Source: VXLM01 sp965242665 (GTDB lineage Bacteria > Chloroflexota > Dehalococcoidia > Lucifugimonadales > VXLM01). From it: 64,000 nt of DNA. The notes beneath the pieces are model-generated. The model saw nothing but the letters and a program-made list of their open reading frames with translations, made no database searches and was not told the DNA's origin. The DNA lies in contig OZ251484.1 in NCBI GenBank assembly GCA_965242665.1, positions 744,001 to 808,000 on the forward strand, read 5' to 3'. The translations under genes were made by a program, and so were the position numbers. Of the stretch, positions 8,220 to 16,855 are shown in pieces (the first letter of the stretch is position 1; every line of letters starts with the position of its first letter).

Positions 8220-9524
8220 ATGAAGACCAAGTGGCGCGAAGTGACACTGAGCGACGTTGCCGAAATCATAATGGGACAATCACCACCAGGATCTACATAC
8301 AACGAGGCTGGGATTGGTTTGCCATTCTTCCAAGGAGTCAGAGACTTCAACTACCGCTATCCAACACTAAGAGTCTTCTGCTCAGCCCCGTCCCGCATCG
8401 CCAAACCTGGAGACATCCTACTCAGTGTCCGTGCGCCGATAGGACGAGTGAATGTCGCTGATAGGGAATGCGCCGCTGGACGCGGACTCGCCATCATCCG
8501 TCCACGCGTGCCGTCCGATGCTCGCTATATCGAGTTCCTCCTTCGGAGTCTGGAATCAACTTGGGATGTTGTCGAAGGGAGTGGGTCAGTGTTCGGCAAC
8601 GCCACAAGAAAGGATCTCGAGTCTTTATCTCTGCGATGGCCAACCAGTGAATCGGAACGGCGCCGCATCGCCCGCATCCTCGGAACCCTCGACGACAAGA
8701 TCGACCTCAACCGCCGCATGAATGAAACCCTCGAAGAGATGGCCCGCGCCATCTTCACATCGTGGTTCGTCCACTACGACCCCGTGCGCGCAAAGATAGA
8801 CGGACGCTGGCGGCGCGGAGAATCGCTGCCCGGCCTGCCCGCGGATCTGTACGACCTGTTCCCTGCGCGGATGGTGGAGTCGGATCTAGGGGAGATTCCG
8901 GATGGGTGGGAGGTTCGGGCCCTGGGGGAGTGTCTATCCGCGATAGTCTCTGGTCAGCGGCCTCGTGGTGGAGCGGTCGAGTCCGGTGTTCCCAGCATAG
9001 GGGCGGAGAATATCATCGGGTTGGGGCGATACAATTTTACTAGCGAGAAATACGTGCCGGTAGACTTCTTCGCCAAGCTCAAGGCTAGGGGGGCAGATGT
9101 CCGGAACGGCGACGTACTCCTGTACAAGGACGGCGCGCATATCGGTCGCAAGACGTACTTCGACCGCGGTTTCCCCCATTCCGAGTGCGCTGTAAACGAG
9201 CATGTGTTCATTCTGCGGATACAGGAGCCGGCGGCGCAGCGGTATCTCTTCTTTTGGCTCGACCAGCCTTGGATGACTCAGGAAATCGTAACGCTAAACT
9301 CGAATTCCGCGCAGCCGGGTATCAACCAGACTAGTGTTCGTGGGTTGCCGTTGTTGGTTCCGCCAACCAGTCTATTAGCGGCGTTCGACCGAATGGCCGG
9401 CGCTATGACAGACCGGATTTTCGCGAACTGCCATGAATCGCGGACGCTCGGGGCGCTGCGTGATACATTGTTGCCCAGGTTGGTGTCTGGGGAGATGCGG
9501 GTTGGGGGTTGCGCGGTCGGATGA
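8220..9524 (+). CDS. hsdS: Type I restriction-modification specificity subunit (orphan HsdS)
   Basis: A DNA-recognition subunit of 434 residues with two target-recognition domains. The first (residues 1-150) has the MGQSPPGSTYNEAG start typical of HsdS. It is followed by the conserved coiled-coil repeat RRIARILGTLDDKIDLNRRMNETLE, then the second recognition domain (about 215-400) and a final helix ESRTLGALRDTLLPRL. AGGAG at 8210-8214 fixes the ATG at 8220; an ATG 21 bp earlier lies inside the end of purL. No hsdM or hsdR is nearby: the next gene is convergent and unrelated. It may serve a distant type I system as an alternative specificity subunit. Confidence 0.9.
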   Translation: MKTKWREVTLSDVAEIIMGQSPPGSTYNEAGIGLPFFQGVRDFNYRYPTLRVFCSAPSRIAKPGDILLSVRAPIGRVNVADRECAAGRGLAIIRPRVPSDARYIEFLLRSLESTWDVVEGSGSVFGNATRKDLESLSLRWPTSESERRRIARILGTLDDKIDLNRRMNETLEEMARAIFTSWFVHYDPVRAKIDGRWRRGESLPGLPADLYDLFPARMVESDLGEIPDGWEVRALGECLSAIVSGQRPRGGAVESGVPSIGAENIIGLGRYNFTSEKYVPVDFFAKLKARGADVRNGDVLLYKDGAHIGRKTYFDRGFPHSECAVNEHVFILRIQEPAAQRYLFFWLDQPWMTQEIVTLNSNSAQPGINQTSVRGLPLLVPPTSLLAAFDRMAGAMTDRIFANCHESRTLGALRDTLLPRLVSGEMRVGGCAVG

Positions 9525-9530
9525 CCAACC

Positions 9531-12500
9531 CTACATCGTCAACCGCCGATACAAGAACAGCAGCCGGCGCGGTAGATGCGTGATGTCGTCCAATATCTCA
9601 TAGCCCATATCCTGGCACATCGTCGCCAAGTAGTCATGGCCGTTCTTGTCCACCGTCAGCGCGAACGCCGTTATGTCCTTCGCCTTGGCCTCATCCAGCG
9701 CCATCTTGGTATCATGCACCGCATACTCCTTCTCCACCCCCTCGCGGCTATACCCCCTGTCCTGCGGACGCCCGTCGCTAATGAGGAACAGCAGCTTCGT
9801 CCTGGCGTCCTGCGCTTCCAGCTTCGTCGTTGCGTGGCGAATGGCCGGCCCCATGCGTGTAGCATGGAGCGGCGATACGCGGTCGATGCGCTTCTTGATA
9901 GTATCCGAGAAGTTCTCCTCGATGTCCTTGATAGTGTAGAACTCGACGTTCTCCCGCCCATACCCCGAAAAAGCATAGATGCCGTACCGATCCCCGACGG
10001 CTTCCAGCGCGTTGATGAGCAAGACGCACGCCTCCTTCTCCAAGTCGATGATGCGCTTGTACGTCCTCCGCATCCCCTCGCCCCTCCGAGTTCTCAGCCA
10101 CGTCATGTACTCGACCGGGTCATCCGGCGCGTCCCAGTCCTCCGCCTTCCTCGACTCGTCCACCGCCTCGGCCGTGGATGCGCTCGTATCGAGGAGGAAG
10201 ACGACCGCAACATCCCGCTGTACCTTGTTGCGCCGCCAATACAGCTTGTCGCTGGGACTCGACCCAGTGCGAATATCCACCATCGCCTCGATCACGTCGT
10301 CGATATCGATCTCCTCCCCATCCTCCAACTTCCGCTGCTTGCGAAACATCTCCGGCACTAGCAGCTCGAACTGCCTGCGAATCTGGTTGACCAACGCAGA
10401 ATATCCAGCAAGCGTCTGCCCGTAATACGCCGGATCCCCTTCAGCCATCGGCTTCTGCCGCACGATGCACCAACGCGGCTTGTAATCCTCCGCCCGAAAG
10501 TCCCACTCGTCGTAGACGAACGTCTGCGGCTCGTCCGGATCCATCTCCCCCCCATCTTCCTCCATGTGTACGAAAGACCCCTGTCCGCGGTCCGGATTGC
10601 TCGGCGCGGTCATGCTCGCCTCGCGCATCATGTTCTGGGCCATGTCCGCACTCAGATCCTCCGCCATCCCCGACTCCATCGAATCGAGATCGAGCTCGGC
10701 GCTGTTCTGAATGAGCTCCTGCAGCATTTCCTGAGTAATCTCTTCCGACTCCCCGTCTGCCGACCCCTCGCCGCCCTTCTGAAGCCGCAACTGCTCCAAG
10801 AGCTGAACCATCTCCGGCTTGAAGTCCCCCCGGTAATCGACGTCCCGACTGGCCTCGTACTCCTGCTCCCCCTCTGACTCCTCGGACGACTCCGACCCCA
10901 GTCCATCCATGAGCTGTCGAATCAAGTCATCCTCTGCATCGGAGTCCATCGAGAACTCGTCGATATCGTCCCCAAGATCGATGTCTTGAAACTCGTCCTT
11001 GGAGAGGGGAACGTTTGGTATCTGCATGAGCGTTGCATAGACGCGAAGCATCGCCTCCGCGGTATCCTCGACCGTCGCTCCCAAGTCGTTGGCTCGCCGA
11101 GCGATGGACGCGATCTTCCTCGCCTCCTCTTGGTACCGCAGCGGCGCAGGCACGCCCCCGCCCGCATGAAGCGTCACCCGAACGAGAAACTCCACCATGG
11201 CCTCGCGTGCAGGCATTTCCGTGATGTCCGGACGACTCTCGACCGCATCGGACTGCACGCGCGCATAACTGCGCCTCATCCCCGCATATTCGGCAAGCAC
11301 CCGCACATCCAACCGCCCCCCCTCGATGATAGTAAACAAGTCCAAAGACAACGCTCGGTCATCGAGCAAACCAAAGAGCCGTTGAATATCCGTCACAGCC
11401 GATCGCGCCTGTCCCCCGTTGGATTTCGCACCGTCCGACTCTCGCGCGGCCAGGATGCGCTCCTCCATGGCAGGGCGCAGATCACGGAATCTCGTCGACG
11501 GCGTATCGAAGCGAAACCAGAAGCTGCCAAATTCGAGGCGGGCCACCTGATGCGTCGAAACGACCTTGAAGAGTGCGAAGTTCTCTTCCTTGGATGGGTA
11601 GCGATCCGCCACCGCCGGCACGTAGACCGTCGAACCCTCGCTGGTCGGAGCGTCCGGCGTCAGCCACCCAATCCGCTTCTCCGCCAACTCCTCGCTCGCG
11701 GCAACTTTCACCTCCGCCCCAGCAAGCGCCTGACAGTACATCTCCATCAGATCCTTGATGCGCTCGAACTCGATCCCCGCAGAAAGAGCGTCCAACACCG
11801 ATTGAGAATGCGCGGACTCCAACCGAAAGTACGCCTTCCCCGCATCGAGGTTCTGCTCGATGACGCGAACCCCCTCGTGAAACCACTGACCCAGCTGGTG
11901 AATGGTCACCCGTTCGAGCGCCTGTGGACTGCTCTTGACGAAATCCGGCATCGCGTCGGGCGCATGGCCCACAAGACGCGACGCCATTTCCAATAGAGAT
12001 TCATGGTACTCGACGTCCAGTTCCCGGAGCGCCTGAGACACCTCCAGCATCGCCGCCGCCAAGTTGCCCGCGCCGCTGGTCCGCAATCCCTCGCACAAGA
12101 CGATGAACCGGCCTCGCTGACCAGCCTGTACCCTTGGCAGAGACCGCGCCGCCGCATCGAATACCCCCTTGACCTGCCGCCATCCCGTCTCAGCGACCCC
12201 GCGCGCAAGACCGAGAAACTCCGCATTGTTGCCGCGCCCAAGCGACGGAAATATCCGCTCGCCCAAGGCAATGCAGTCCGCAGCCACGTCATACGACCTC
12301 CGCGAAACGTATTCGAGGAACGCAGCGAACCGGTCGAGATCGTCCATTTCGAGCGACTGGGCCAGCTTGGGACTAGACTCCAAGAACTTGCACGCCAACG
12401 TGCCAGACTTCCACGTCCCCTTGTACAGCCGCCTCCCCATCCCCGCCCAAGCCTCCACATGCCTAGCACGAATCGCCTTGAGAGTGCCATGACTCGAATT

Positions 12501-12812
12501 GAAGTAGCACGTCGCCAACGTCGGAGACGCCTGACAAAGCTCCAAGCCGCACGACGCCCACTGCTCGAAGCGGCTAAACGGCATCAATCCCACAACCTTC
12601 GGACTGGCCTTGTAGTACTGCGCGGCCGACTCCCACGACCGCACCGTCTCCCCTGCAATCTCCAACCCAATATCCGCCCACGTCGAAAGCTGCTGCGAAC
12701 TCAAGAGACCGGACATCGTGTGCCAAGCCCGCTCGAACTCATCCGCAGCCAGCCGCGGATGCTCACGCAGCGCCTGTTGGACGCGCCGATGCACTACTTC
12801 GAAATCTTCCAC
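9531..12812 (-). CDS. NorD/CbbO-like VWA-domain protein
   Basis: A 1093-residue protein whose C-terminal 220 residues form a von Willebrand factor A domain with an intact MIDAS motif (FLLDTSASTAE, about residue 885) and later Thr and Asp-Gly positions (TRMGPAIRHAT, FLISDGRPQD). The middle holds a long acidic stretch (about 640-720) and the N-terminal half is helical repeats. The family partners MoxR-type AAA+ ATPases (CbbQ/NorQ) to load metals or remodel enzymes such as nitric oxide reductase and Rubisco. A matching AAA+ gene lies upstream, with a Nudix gene between whose 3' end overlaps this start by 19 bp. The client enzyme is not visible here. Confidence 0.8.
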   Translation of the reverse strand: MEDFEVVHRRVQQALREHPRLAADEFERAWHTMSGLLSSQQLSTWADIGLEIAGETVRSWESAAQYYKASPKVVGLMPFSRFEQWASCGLELCQASPTLATCYFNSSHGTLKAIRARHVEAWAGMGRRLYKGTWKSGTLACKFLESSPKLAQSLEMDDLDRFAAFLEYVSRRSYDVAADCIALGERIFPSLGRGNNAEFLGLARGVAETGWRQVKGVFDAAARSLPRVQAGQRGRFIVLCEGLRTSGAGNLAAAMLEVSQALRELDVEYHESLLEMASRLVGHAPDAMPDFVKSSPQALERVTIHQLGQWFHEGVRVIEQNLDAGKAYFRLESAHSQSVLDALSAGIEFERIKDLMEMYCQALAGAEVKVAASEELAEKRIGWLTPDAPTSEGSTVYVPAVADRYPSKEENFALFKVVSTHQVARLEFGSFWFRFDTPSTRFRDLRPAMEERILAARESDGAKSNGGQARSAVTDIQRLFGLLDDRALSLDLFTIIEGGRLDVRVLAEYAGMRRSYARVQSDAVESRPDITEMPAREAMVEFLVRVTLHAGGGVPAPLRYQEEARKIASIARRANDLGATVEDTAEAMLRVYATLMQIPNVPLSKDEFQDIDLGDDIDEFSMDSDAEDDLIRQLMDGLGSESSEESEGEQEYEASRDVDYRGDFKPEMVQLLEQLRLQKGGEGSADGESEEITQEMLQELIQNSAELDLDSMESGMAEDLSADMAQNMMREASMTAPSNPDRGQGSFVHMEEDGGEMDPDEPQTFVYDEWDFRAEDYKPRWCIVRQKPMAEGDPAYYGQTLAGYSALVNQIRRQFELLVPEMFRKQRKLEDGEEIDIDDVIEAMVDIRTGSSPSDKLYWRRNKVQRDVAVVFLLDTSASTAEAVDESRKAEDWDAPDDPVEYMTWLRTRRGEGMRRTYKRIIDLEKEACVLLINALEAVGDRYGIYAFSGYGRENVEFYTIKDIEENFSDTIKKRIDRVSPLHATRMGPAIRHATTKLEAQDARTKLLFLISDGRPQDRGYSREGVEKEYAVHDTKMALDEAKAKDITAFALTVDKNGHDYLATMCQDMGYEILDDITHLPRRLLFLYRRLTM

Positions 12813-13396
12813 GAGCCCCCCTGGCAGCCAATTCCCCTGAGAATCCGAACGAACCCATCCAGTATCATAGCAGTCGCCCCCCAGACCACATGTCCGTCGT
12901 ATGCGTAGGTCGTCCGCCGCGTGGCCTCGCCGTCCACCATGCGCACATCGTCGCGGACGCTGCAGGGATCCAATAGGGCCGCGAGCGGCGCCTCGATCAC
13001 GGCGGCTACCTCGGCGTTCGGCTTGAACCGATACCCCCCAGAAATCTCTCCGACATACGGCGTGACCACGAAATCAGAAATCGTAACGATGTCGTCCAGC
13101 TCGCCAAGCACCGTAACGTCCGACTGCTCGATACCCATCTCCTCCCATGTCTCCCGCAAGGCCGTATCCAGGAGCGTCTCATCCCCCTCCTCGCGAGCCC
13201 CGCCAGGAAACACGATCTCTCCCTTGTGATTCTCGACATACTCGCTGCGCCTGTTGAGCAAAACATGAGTCTCCCCGTCTTTCGGGTACACCAATACCAA
13301 CACCCCCGCCTGCGCCTTCGATGGATCGTGGATCGAGCGCTTCTGACGCAGAGCCAGCGCATGTTGGATTGCGGATTCGACTACTGTTGCAGACAT
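12794..13396 (-). CDS. Nudix hydrolase, CoA-pyrophosphatase-like
   Basis: A 200-residue Nudix protein. The full Nudix box is present around residues 65-87: GGAREEGD, then ALRETWEEMGI, giving the metal-binding REXXEE. The preceding FPGG and the LLNRRSEYVENHKGEIVFPGG context resemble NudL-type enzymes that cleave CoA and its derivatives. It sits between the AAA+ and VWA genes on the same strand and overlaps the latter by 19 bp, so it is probably co-transcribed; coaE, the last enzyme of CoA synthesis, is two genes upstream, which fits a CoA-related activity. Substrate assignment is inference. Confidence 0.85.
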   Translation of the reverse strand: MSATVVESAIQHALALRQKRSIHDPSKAQAGVLVLVYPKDGETHVLLNRRSEYVENHKGEIVFPGGAREEGDETLLDTALRETWEEMGIEQSDVTVLGELDDIVTISDFVVTPYVGEISGGYRFKPNAEVAAVIEAPLAALLDPCSVRDDVRMVDGEATRRTTYAYDGHVVWGATAMILDGFVRILRGIGCQGGSWKISK

Positions 13397-13464
13397 TGAC
13401 TAACGCAGCACGGAGTCCGGCGCAGGCGGCGCGTACGGCGCTCGACTGCGATGAGGACGGCAGC

Positions 13465-14361
13465 TCACTCGAAGATGGATTTGATGACCTCGTCGACGCT
13501 GGACTGGAGAGAGTGGTCGTCGGTAACGGCCCAGTTGACCGCAACCTGGCAGGCGCGGCGCGGTTCGATGCCCTCCCTGATCATCCGGCCCGCATAGATC
13601 AACAGACGCGTGCTGGCGCCCTCCGCCAAGCCATGCTCCTTCAAATTCCGCACCTTCTCGCCAAGCTTGGCAAGACCCACAGCAGTCTCGGCGTCCACCT
13701 CAGACTCATGAGCGATGATATCCGCTTCCGTCTCTTTTGGAGGATAATCGAACTCGATGGCGATGAAGCGTTGACGCGTACTGTGCTTGAGATCCTTCAA
13801 CGCGCTCTGATAGCCGGGATTGTAGGACATCACCAGCAAGAACCCATCCGCAGCCTCCAGAAGCTCTCCCTTCTTCTCGACCGGAAGGATGCGCCGATGG
13901 TCGGTCAACGGATGGATCAGCACAGTCGTGTCCTTCCGCGCCTCGACGATCTCGTCCAAATAGCAAATCCCCCCCGCCTTGACCGCCCGAGTGAGCGGCC
14001 CGTCGATCCAGATAGTCTCCTCTCCCTGCAGCAAGTACCGGCCCACAAGGTCGCTTGCAGTCAAGTCCTCGTGACATGCAATGGTCACGAGGGGAAGGTT
14101 GTTCTCCCTCGAAGAGCCATCCCCCGCGCCGCCGCCCTGCGAAACCTTGGTCAGCGGCTGCCCCAGCCGGTACGACATGTACTCCACGAACCGAGTCTTC
14201 CCGCATCCGGTCGGCCCCTTGAACAACACCGGTATCTTCGACTTGTAGGCAGCCTCGAACAACTCGATCTCGTCCCCGACCGGAACATAGTAAGGCTCCT
14301 CGGTGAGGTGATACTCCTCGATGATGAAGCTGCGATAGAGCGTTTGGGTCTTGGTGGTCAT
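13465..14361 (-). CDS. CbbQ/NirQ/NorQ-family AAA+ ATPase
   Basis: A 298-residue MoxR-type AAA+ protein. Walker A is GPTGCGKT (residues 49-56), Walker B is CYLDEI (about 133-138), and a sensor segment reads MSYNPGYQ (about 178-185), the phrase typical of the CbbQ/NorQ group. The C-terminal part has the lid domain with STRLLIYAG. These ATPases act as hexamers with a VWA partner to activate metalloenzymes; the partner is encoded two genes downstream. It starts 15 bp downstream of coaE and belongs to the same minus-strand run. Confidence 0.88.
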   Translation of the reverse strand: MTTKTQTLYRSFIIEEYHLTEEPYYVPVGDEIELFEAAYKSKIPVLFKGPTGCGKTRFVEYMSYRLGQPLTKVSQGGGAGDGSSRENNLPLVTIACHEDLTASDLVGRYLLQGEETIWIDGPLTRAVKAGGICYLDEIVEARKDTTVLIHPLTDHRRILPVEKKGELLEAADGFLLVMSYNPGYQSALKDLKHSTRQRFIAIEFDYPPKETEADIIAHESEVDAETAVGLAKLGEKVRNLKEHGLAEGASTRLLIYAGRMIREGIEPRRACQVAVNWAVTDDHSLQSSVDEVIKSIFE

Positions 14362-14376
14362 TGTGAATTCAACTTC

Positions 14377-14991
14377 CTACTTGTGCGGCACGCGCTCGCG
14401 CCACAATTTGCACACTTGATTTCGCAGCCCGTCCAGGCTGCCGCCGTTGTCGATGACCGCGTCCGCATATTCGATCCGCTCCCGGTCACTTGCCTGCGAC
14501 TCCATTCTCAACCTAGCCGCCGCCTCTCCCATCCGGCTCCTCTCCCATACCCGCTGAATGATCCGATCCTCCGGCGCTGCCACCACCCATACCTCGTCGA
14601 GCATTTCCGCCCACTCCCGGCCTTCCTTGATAGCCTCCACCAACAACGGAACCTCGACGACCACGACGTCCGCGCCCTCTCGGTCGAGCTCCCGTATACG
14701 CTCTTCCAAGCGCCGTCGAACGTCCGGATGGACGATGGCATTGAGTTTTCGAAGGGCCCGCCTGTCATTGAATACGATGTCACCTAACCTCTTCCGGTCG
14801 ATTCTGCCCCCGCAGTCGAGAACCGCCTCCCCGAAAGCGTCCACGACCGACCGCCACGCCGCAGCGCCAGGTTCGTACGCCGCGTGAGCCACCGCATCGG
14901 CGTCGACCACCGCCGCCCCCAGCGTACCCAAAACCCGACACACACTCGACTTGCCAGCCCCGATCCCCCCTGTAAGCCCAATGACGAACAT
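14377..14991 (-). CDS. coaE: Dephospho-CoA kinase
   Basis: Catalyses the last step of coenzyme A synthesis, phosphorylation of the 3' hydroxyl of dephospho-CoA. The P-loop GLTGGIGAGKS is at residues 5-15, followed by VVDADAVAH (about 28-36), IVHPDVRR and VVVEVPLLVEA, all diagnostic. At 204 residues it is of normal length. It heads the minus-strand group coaE-NorQ-Nudix-NorD, with only 15 bp before the AAA+ gene. Its 5' side faces the repeat region at 15.1 kb. Confidence 0.95.
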   Translation of the reverse strand: MFVIGLTGGIGAGKSSVCRVLGTLGAAVVDADAVAHAAYEPGAAAWRSVVDAFGEAVLDCGGRIDRKRLGDIVFNDRRALRKLNAIVHPDVRRRLEERIRELDREGADVVVVEVPLLVEAIKEGREWAEMLDEVWVVAAPEDRIIQRVWERSRMGEAAARLRMESQASDRERIEYADAVIDNGGSLDGLRNQVCKLWRERVPHK

Positions 14992-15065
14992 AGCCCCCAG
15001 CCGCTAAAACTGTATGAATATGATAGCAACGCCCCCCTATGACGGTCAAGGGAATACCGGCGAGT

Positions 15066-15452
15066 GGTTCCCGCTTCCTCTTGCGGCATGGATTGCGCCC
15101 AGGCCGCAACAGGTTGGACTCTCCGTCATTCCCGCACACACCCACGTCATTCCCACCGAGTCCCGTCATTCCCGCACCCCACCCACGTCATTCCCACCGA
15201 GTCCCGCCATTCCCGCACACACCCACGTCATTCCCACCGAGTCCCGTCATTCCCGCACACACCCACGTCATTCCCGCACACACCCACGTCATTCCCGCAC
15301 ACACCCACGTCATTCCCGCACACACCCACGTCATTCCCGCACACACCCACGTCATTCCCGCGTAGGCGGGAATCTCCCATTGCGCGATTGGACGCACCCC
15401 TTTGGAGAATTGCCGTCCCCCAGCCGTCATGCCGCAAAAGGAAACGGAACCC
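15066..15452. mobile_element. MITE family A, copy 1 (diverged ends, expanded 21-bp array)
   Basis: The left end is a degenerate GGTTCC-N8-TCTTGCGGCATGG and the right end is CATGCCGCAAAAGGAAACGG; they are the inverted termini seen intact in copies 2-4. Between them are a TTGCGCGATTGGACGC segment, the GCGTAGGCGGGAATC palindrome, and a tandem array. It lies between divergent coaE and the dehydrogenase operon, upstream of the operon promoter. Confidence 0.8.
15125..15375. repeat. 21-bp tandem array ending in the palindrome
   Basis: The unit CACACCCACGTCATTCCCGC(A) recurs with 21-bp period, at least five times without change from 15261 on, after more irregular units with a CCGAGTCC variant. With 21 bp the frame is kept, giving an open but meaningless Arg-His-Ser-Arg-Thr-His-Pro repeat. 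No spacers, so not CRISPR. Copy number probably varies between strains. Confidence 0.9.
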
Positions 15453-15466
15453 ATCCACCCCCTACC

Positions 15467-15495
15467 GTGACACACGCCTCGCACCCTGCTATGAT
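15467..15495 (+). promoter_or_regulatory. Promoter of the dehydrogenase E1-E2 cluster
   Basis: GTGACA (15467-15472) and TATGAT (15490-15495) are separated by exactly 17 bp, one mismatch each from the sigma-70 consensus. The predicted transcript starts near 15502, followed by GGAGG at 15521 and the ATG at 15533. Confidence 0.65.
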
Positions 15496-15532
15496 ACCGA
15501 ATACGATCAGACCGCAATTGGGAGGTCCCATC

Positions 15533-16516
15533 ATGGTGACGACTACAGCCGAACTCAACACAGACAAAGCGCTTTGGATGTACCGGACGATGGTGACCAT
15601 CCGCCGCTTCGAGGAGCAGTCCAAACGGGAGGCAGACGCCGGCAAGCTGCGCGGGATGCACTCTTCAATCGGGCAAGAGGCCGTGCCAGTCGGCGTCTGC
15701 GCCCACCTCCGAGACGACGATTACGTGCTTGGTACGCACCGCAGTCACCACCACTGCATCGCCAAAGGCTTGGACCTGAACGAGATGATGGCGGAGCTCC
15801 TCGGCAAGGCGACCGGCACCAACAAGGGCAAGGGCGGCACGATGCACATTGCGGACATCACCAAAGGAATGTTGGGCGCAAACGGGGTTGTCGGGTCGAA
15901 CATCCCAGTGGCCGCCGGCGTTGGTCTCAGCGCCAAGGTGCGCGGCACCGACCAAGTATCCGTCGTCTTCTTTGGCGACGGCGCGGCAAACCAGGGCACC
16001 CTCCACGAAGCGATGAACTTGGCGGGCATCTGGCAGCTGCCGGTCGTCTTCGTATGCGAGAACAACCGCTACGCAGAGTCCACCCCAGTCGAATACTCCG
16101 TCGCTGGGGAGTCCATCGCCGCTCGCGCTGCCGGCTACGACATGCCCAGCGTCATCGCCGACGGACAGTCCGTTCTCGAAATGTACGAGATCGGCGGCGA
16201 GGCAGTGAGTCGGGCTCGCGCAGGCCAGGGGCCGACGTTCATCGAAGCGCAGACGTACCGCTACCTCGGCCACTTTGGAGCGGACAATCCGCTCGCATAC
16301 CGCACGCAGGAAGAAGAAGACTACTACGAGGCGCGCGACTGCATCGACCGAATGGCCGCCCATCTCCTCGAAAATGGTCTGGCCGATCAGGAAACAATCG
16401 ACGCAATCGACCGGGAAGCCCTCCACAATGTCGAGGAGGCCACCCGGTTCGCCGACGAAAGCCCCTTCCCCGACGAAGCGGAGTTGACGACGGATGTGTA
16501 TCGGATCTATGGGTAG
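15533..16516 (+). CDS. Pyruvate/acetoin dehydrogenase E1 component, alpha subunit
   Basis: Thiamine-diphosphate-dependent alpha subunit (327 residues) of an E1 that oxidatively decarboxylates pyruvate or cleaves acetoin. The ThDP motif GDGAANQGTLHEAMNLAG...CENN (about residues 143-171) is intact, as is the GKGGTMHI loop. A GGAGG ribosome-binding site 8 nt upstream defines the start; the frame is open further upstream only through repeat sequence. The beta subunit follows after 340 bp and E2 after that. AcoA and PdhA are hard to tell apart by reading; the TMHIADITKG-MLGANG segment fits the AcoA/PdhA group common in Actinobacteria and Chloroflexota. Confidence 0.9.
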   Translation: MVTTTAELNTDKALWMYRTMVTIRRFEEQSKREADAGKLRGMHSSIGQEAVPVGVCAHLRDDDYVLGTHRSHHHCIAKGLDLNEMMAELLGKATGTNKGKGGTMHIADITKGMLGANGVVGSNIPVAAGVGLSAKVRGTDQVSVVFFGDGAANQGTLHEAMNLAGIWQLPVVFVCENNRYAESTPVEYSVAGESIAARAAGYDMPSVIADGQSVLEMYEIGGEAVSRARAGQGPTFIEAQTYRYLGHFGADNPLAYRTQEEEDYYEARDCIDRMAAHLLENGLADQETIDAIDREALHNVEEATRFADESPFPDEAELTTDVYRIYG

Positions 16517-16855
16517 GGGCAGATGACGCGGCGACTGCCGAGACGTGCAAGAATCCCTGTTGCACGATCACAGTCACAGACTCATATCCCGCCGTACACC
16601 CACCAAACCGAATCCAACACATGGCTGCCGCCTCTTGACCTCGAACATACATTGAGTTCGCGCTTCCTTGACGATGGACGGCTCGCCGGGTTCGACATCG
16701 CGTTCGCCTTGTCCGCCGTTCTTGCCGACAGTACGTACCAGCAGATCAACGACCGCTACTTCGACTTCAGCATCTACTAGCAAGACCATTGAATCGACGC
16801 CAAGAAATGTCTACCATGTAGAGCATCAGCGTTCTGACGGTAGCAGGAGAGAAAC
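16517..16855. other. Gap between E1 alpha and E1 beta genes
   Basis: A short open frame (16523-16780) has no recognisable features and biased composition, and I do not call it. CAGGAGAG just before 16856 is the ribosome-binding site of the beta gene. No repeat or hairpin of note is visible. Confidence 0.5.

Noticed and set aside
10986..11996. 336-codon frame antisense to the VWA gene
   Set aside because: Lies wholly within a strongly supported gene and has His/Arg-rich shadow composition.
15125..15375. CRISPR-like regular array
   Set aside because: The 21-bp units follow each other without spacers and end in a palindrome; no cas genes are near. It is a minisatellite within a MITE. The same applies to 25375-25555.
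15014..15532. N-terminal extension of the E1 alpha gene through the repeat array
   Set aside because: The open frame upstream translates only repeat DNA; GGAGG at 15521 and the conserved N terminus point to the ATG at 15533.
16523..16780. Small ORF between E1 alpha and E1 beta
   Set aside because: No recognisable motif, no ribosome-binding site, mixed composition; left as gene-free.
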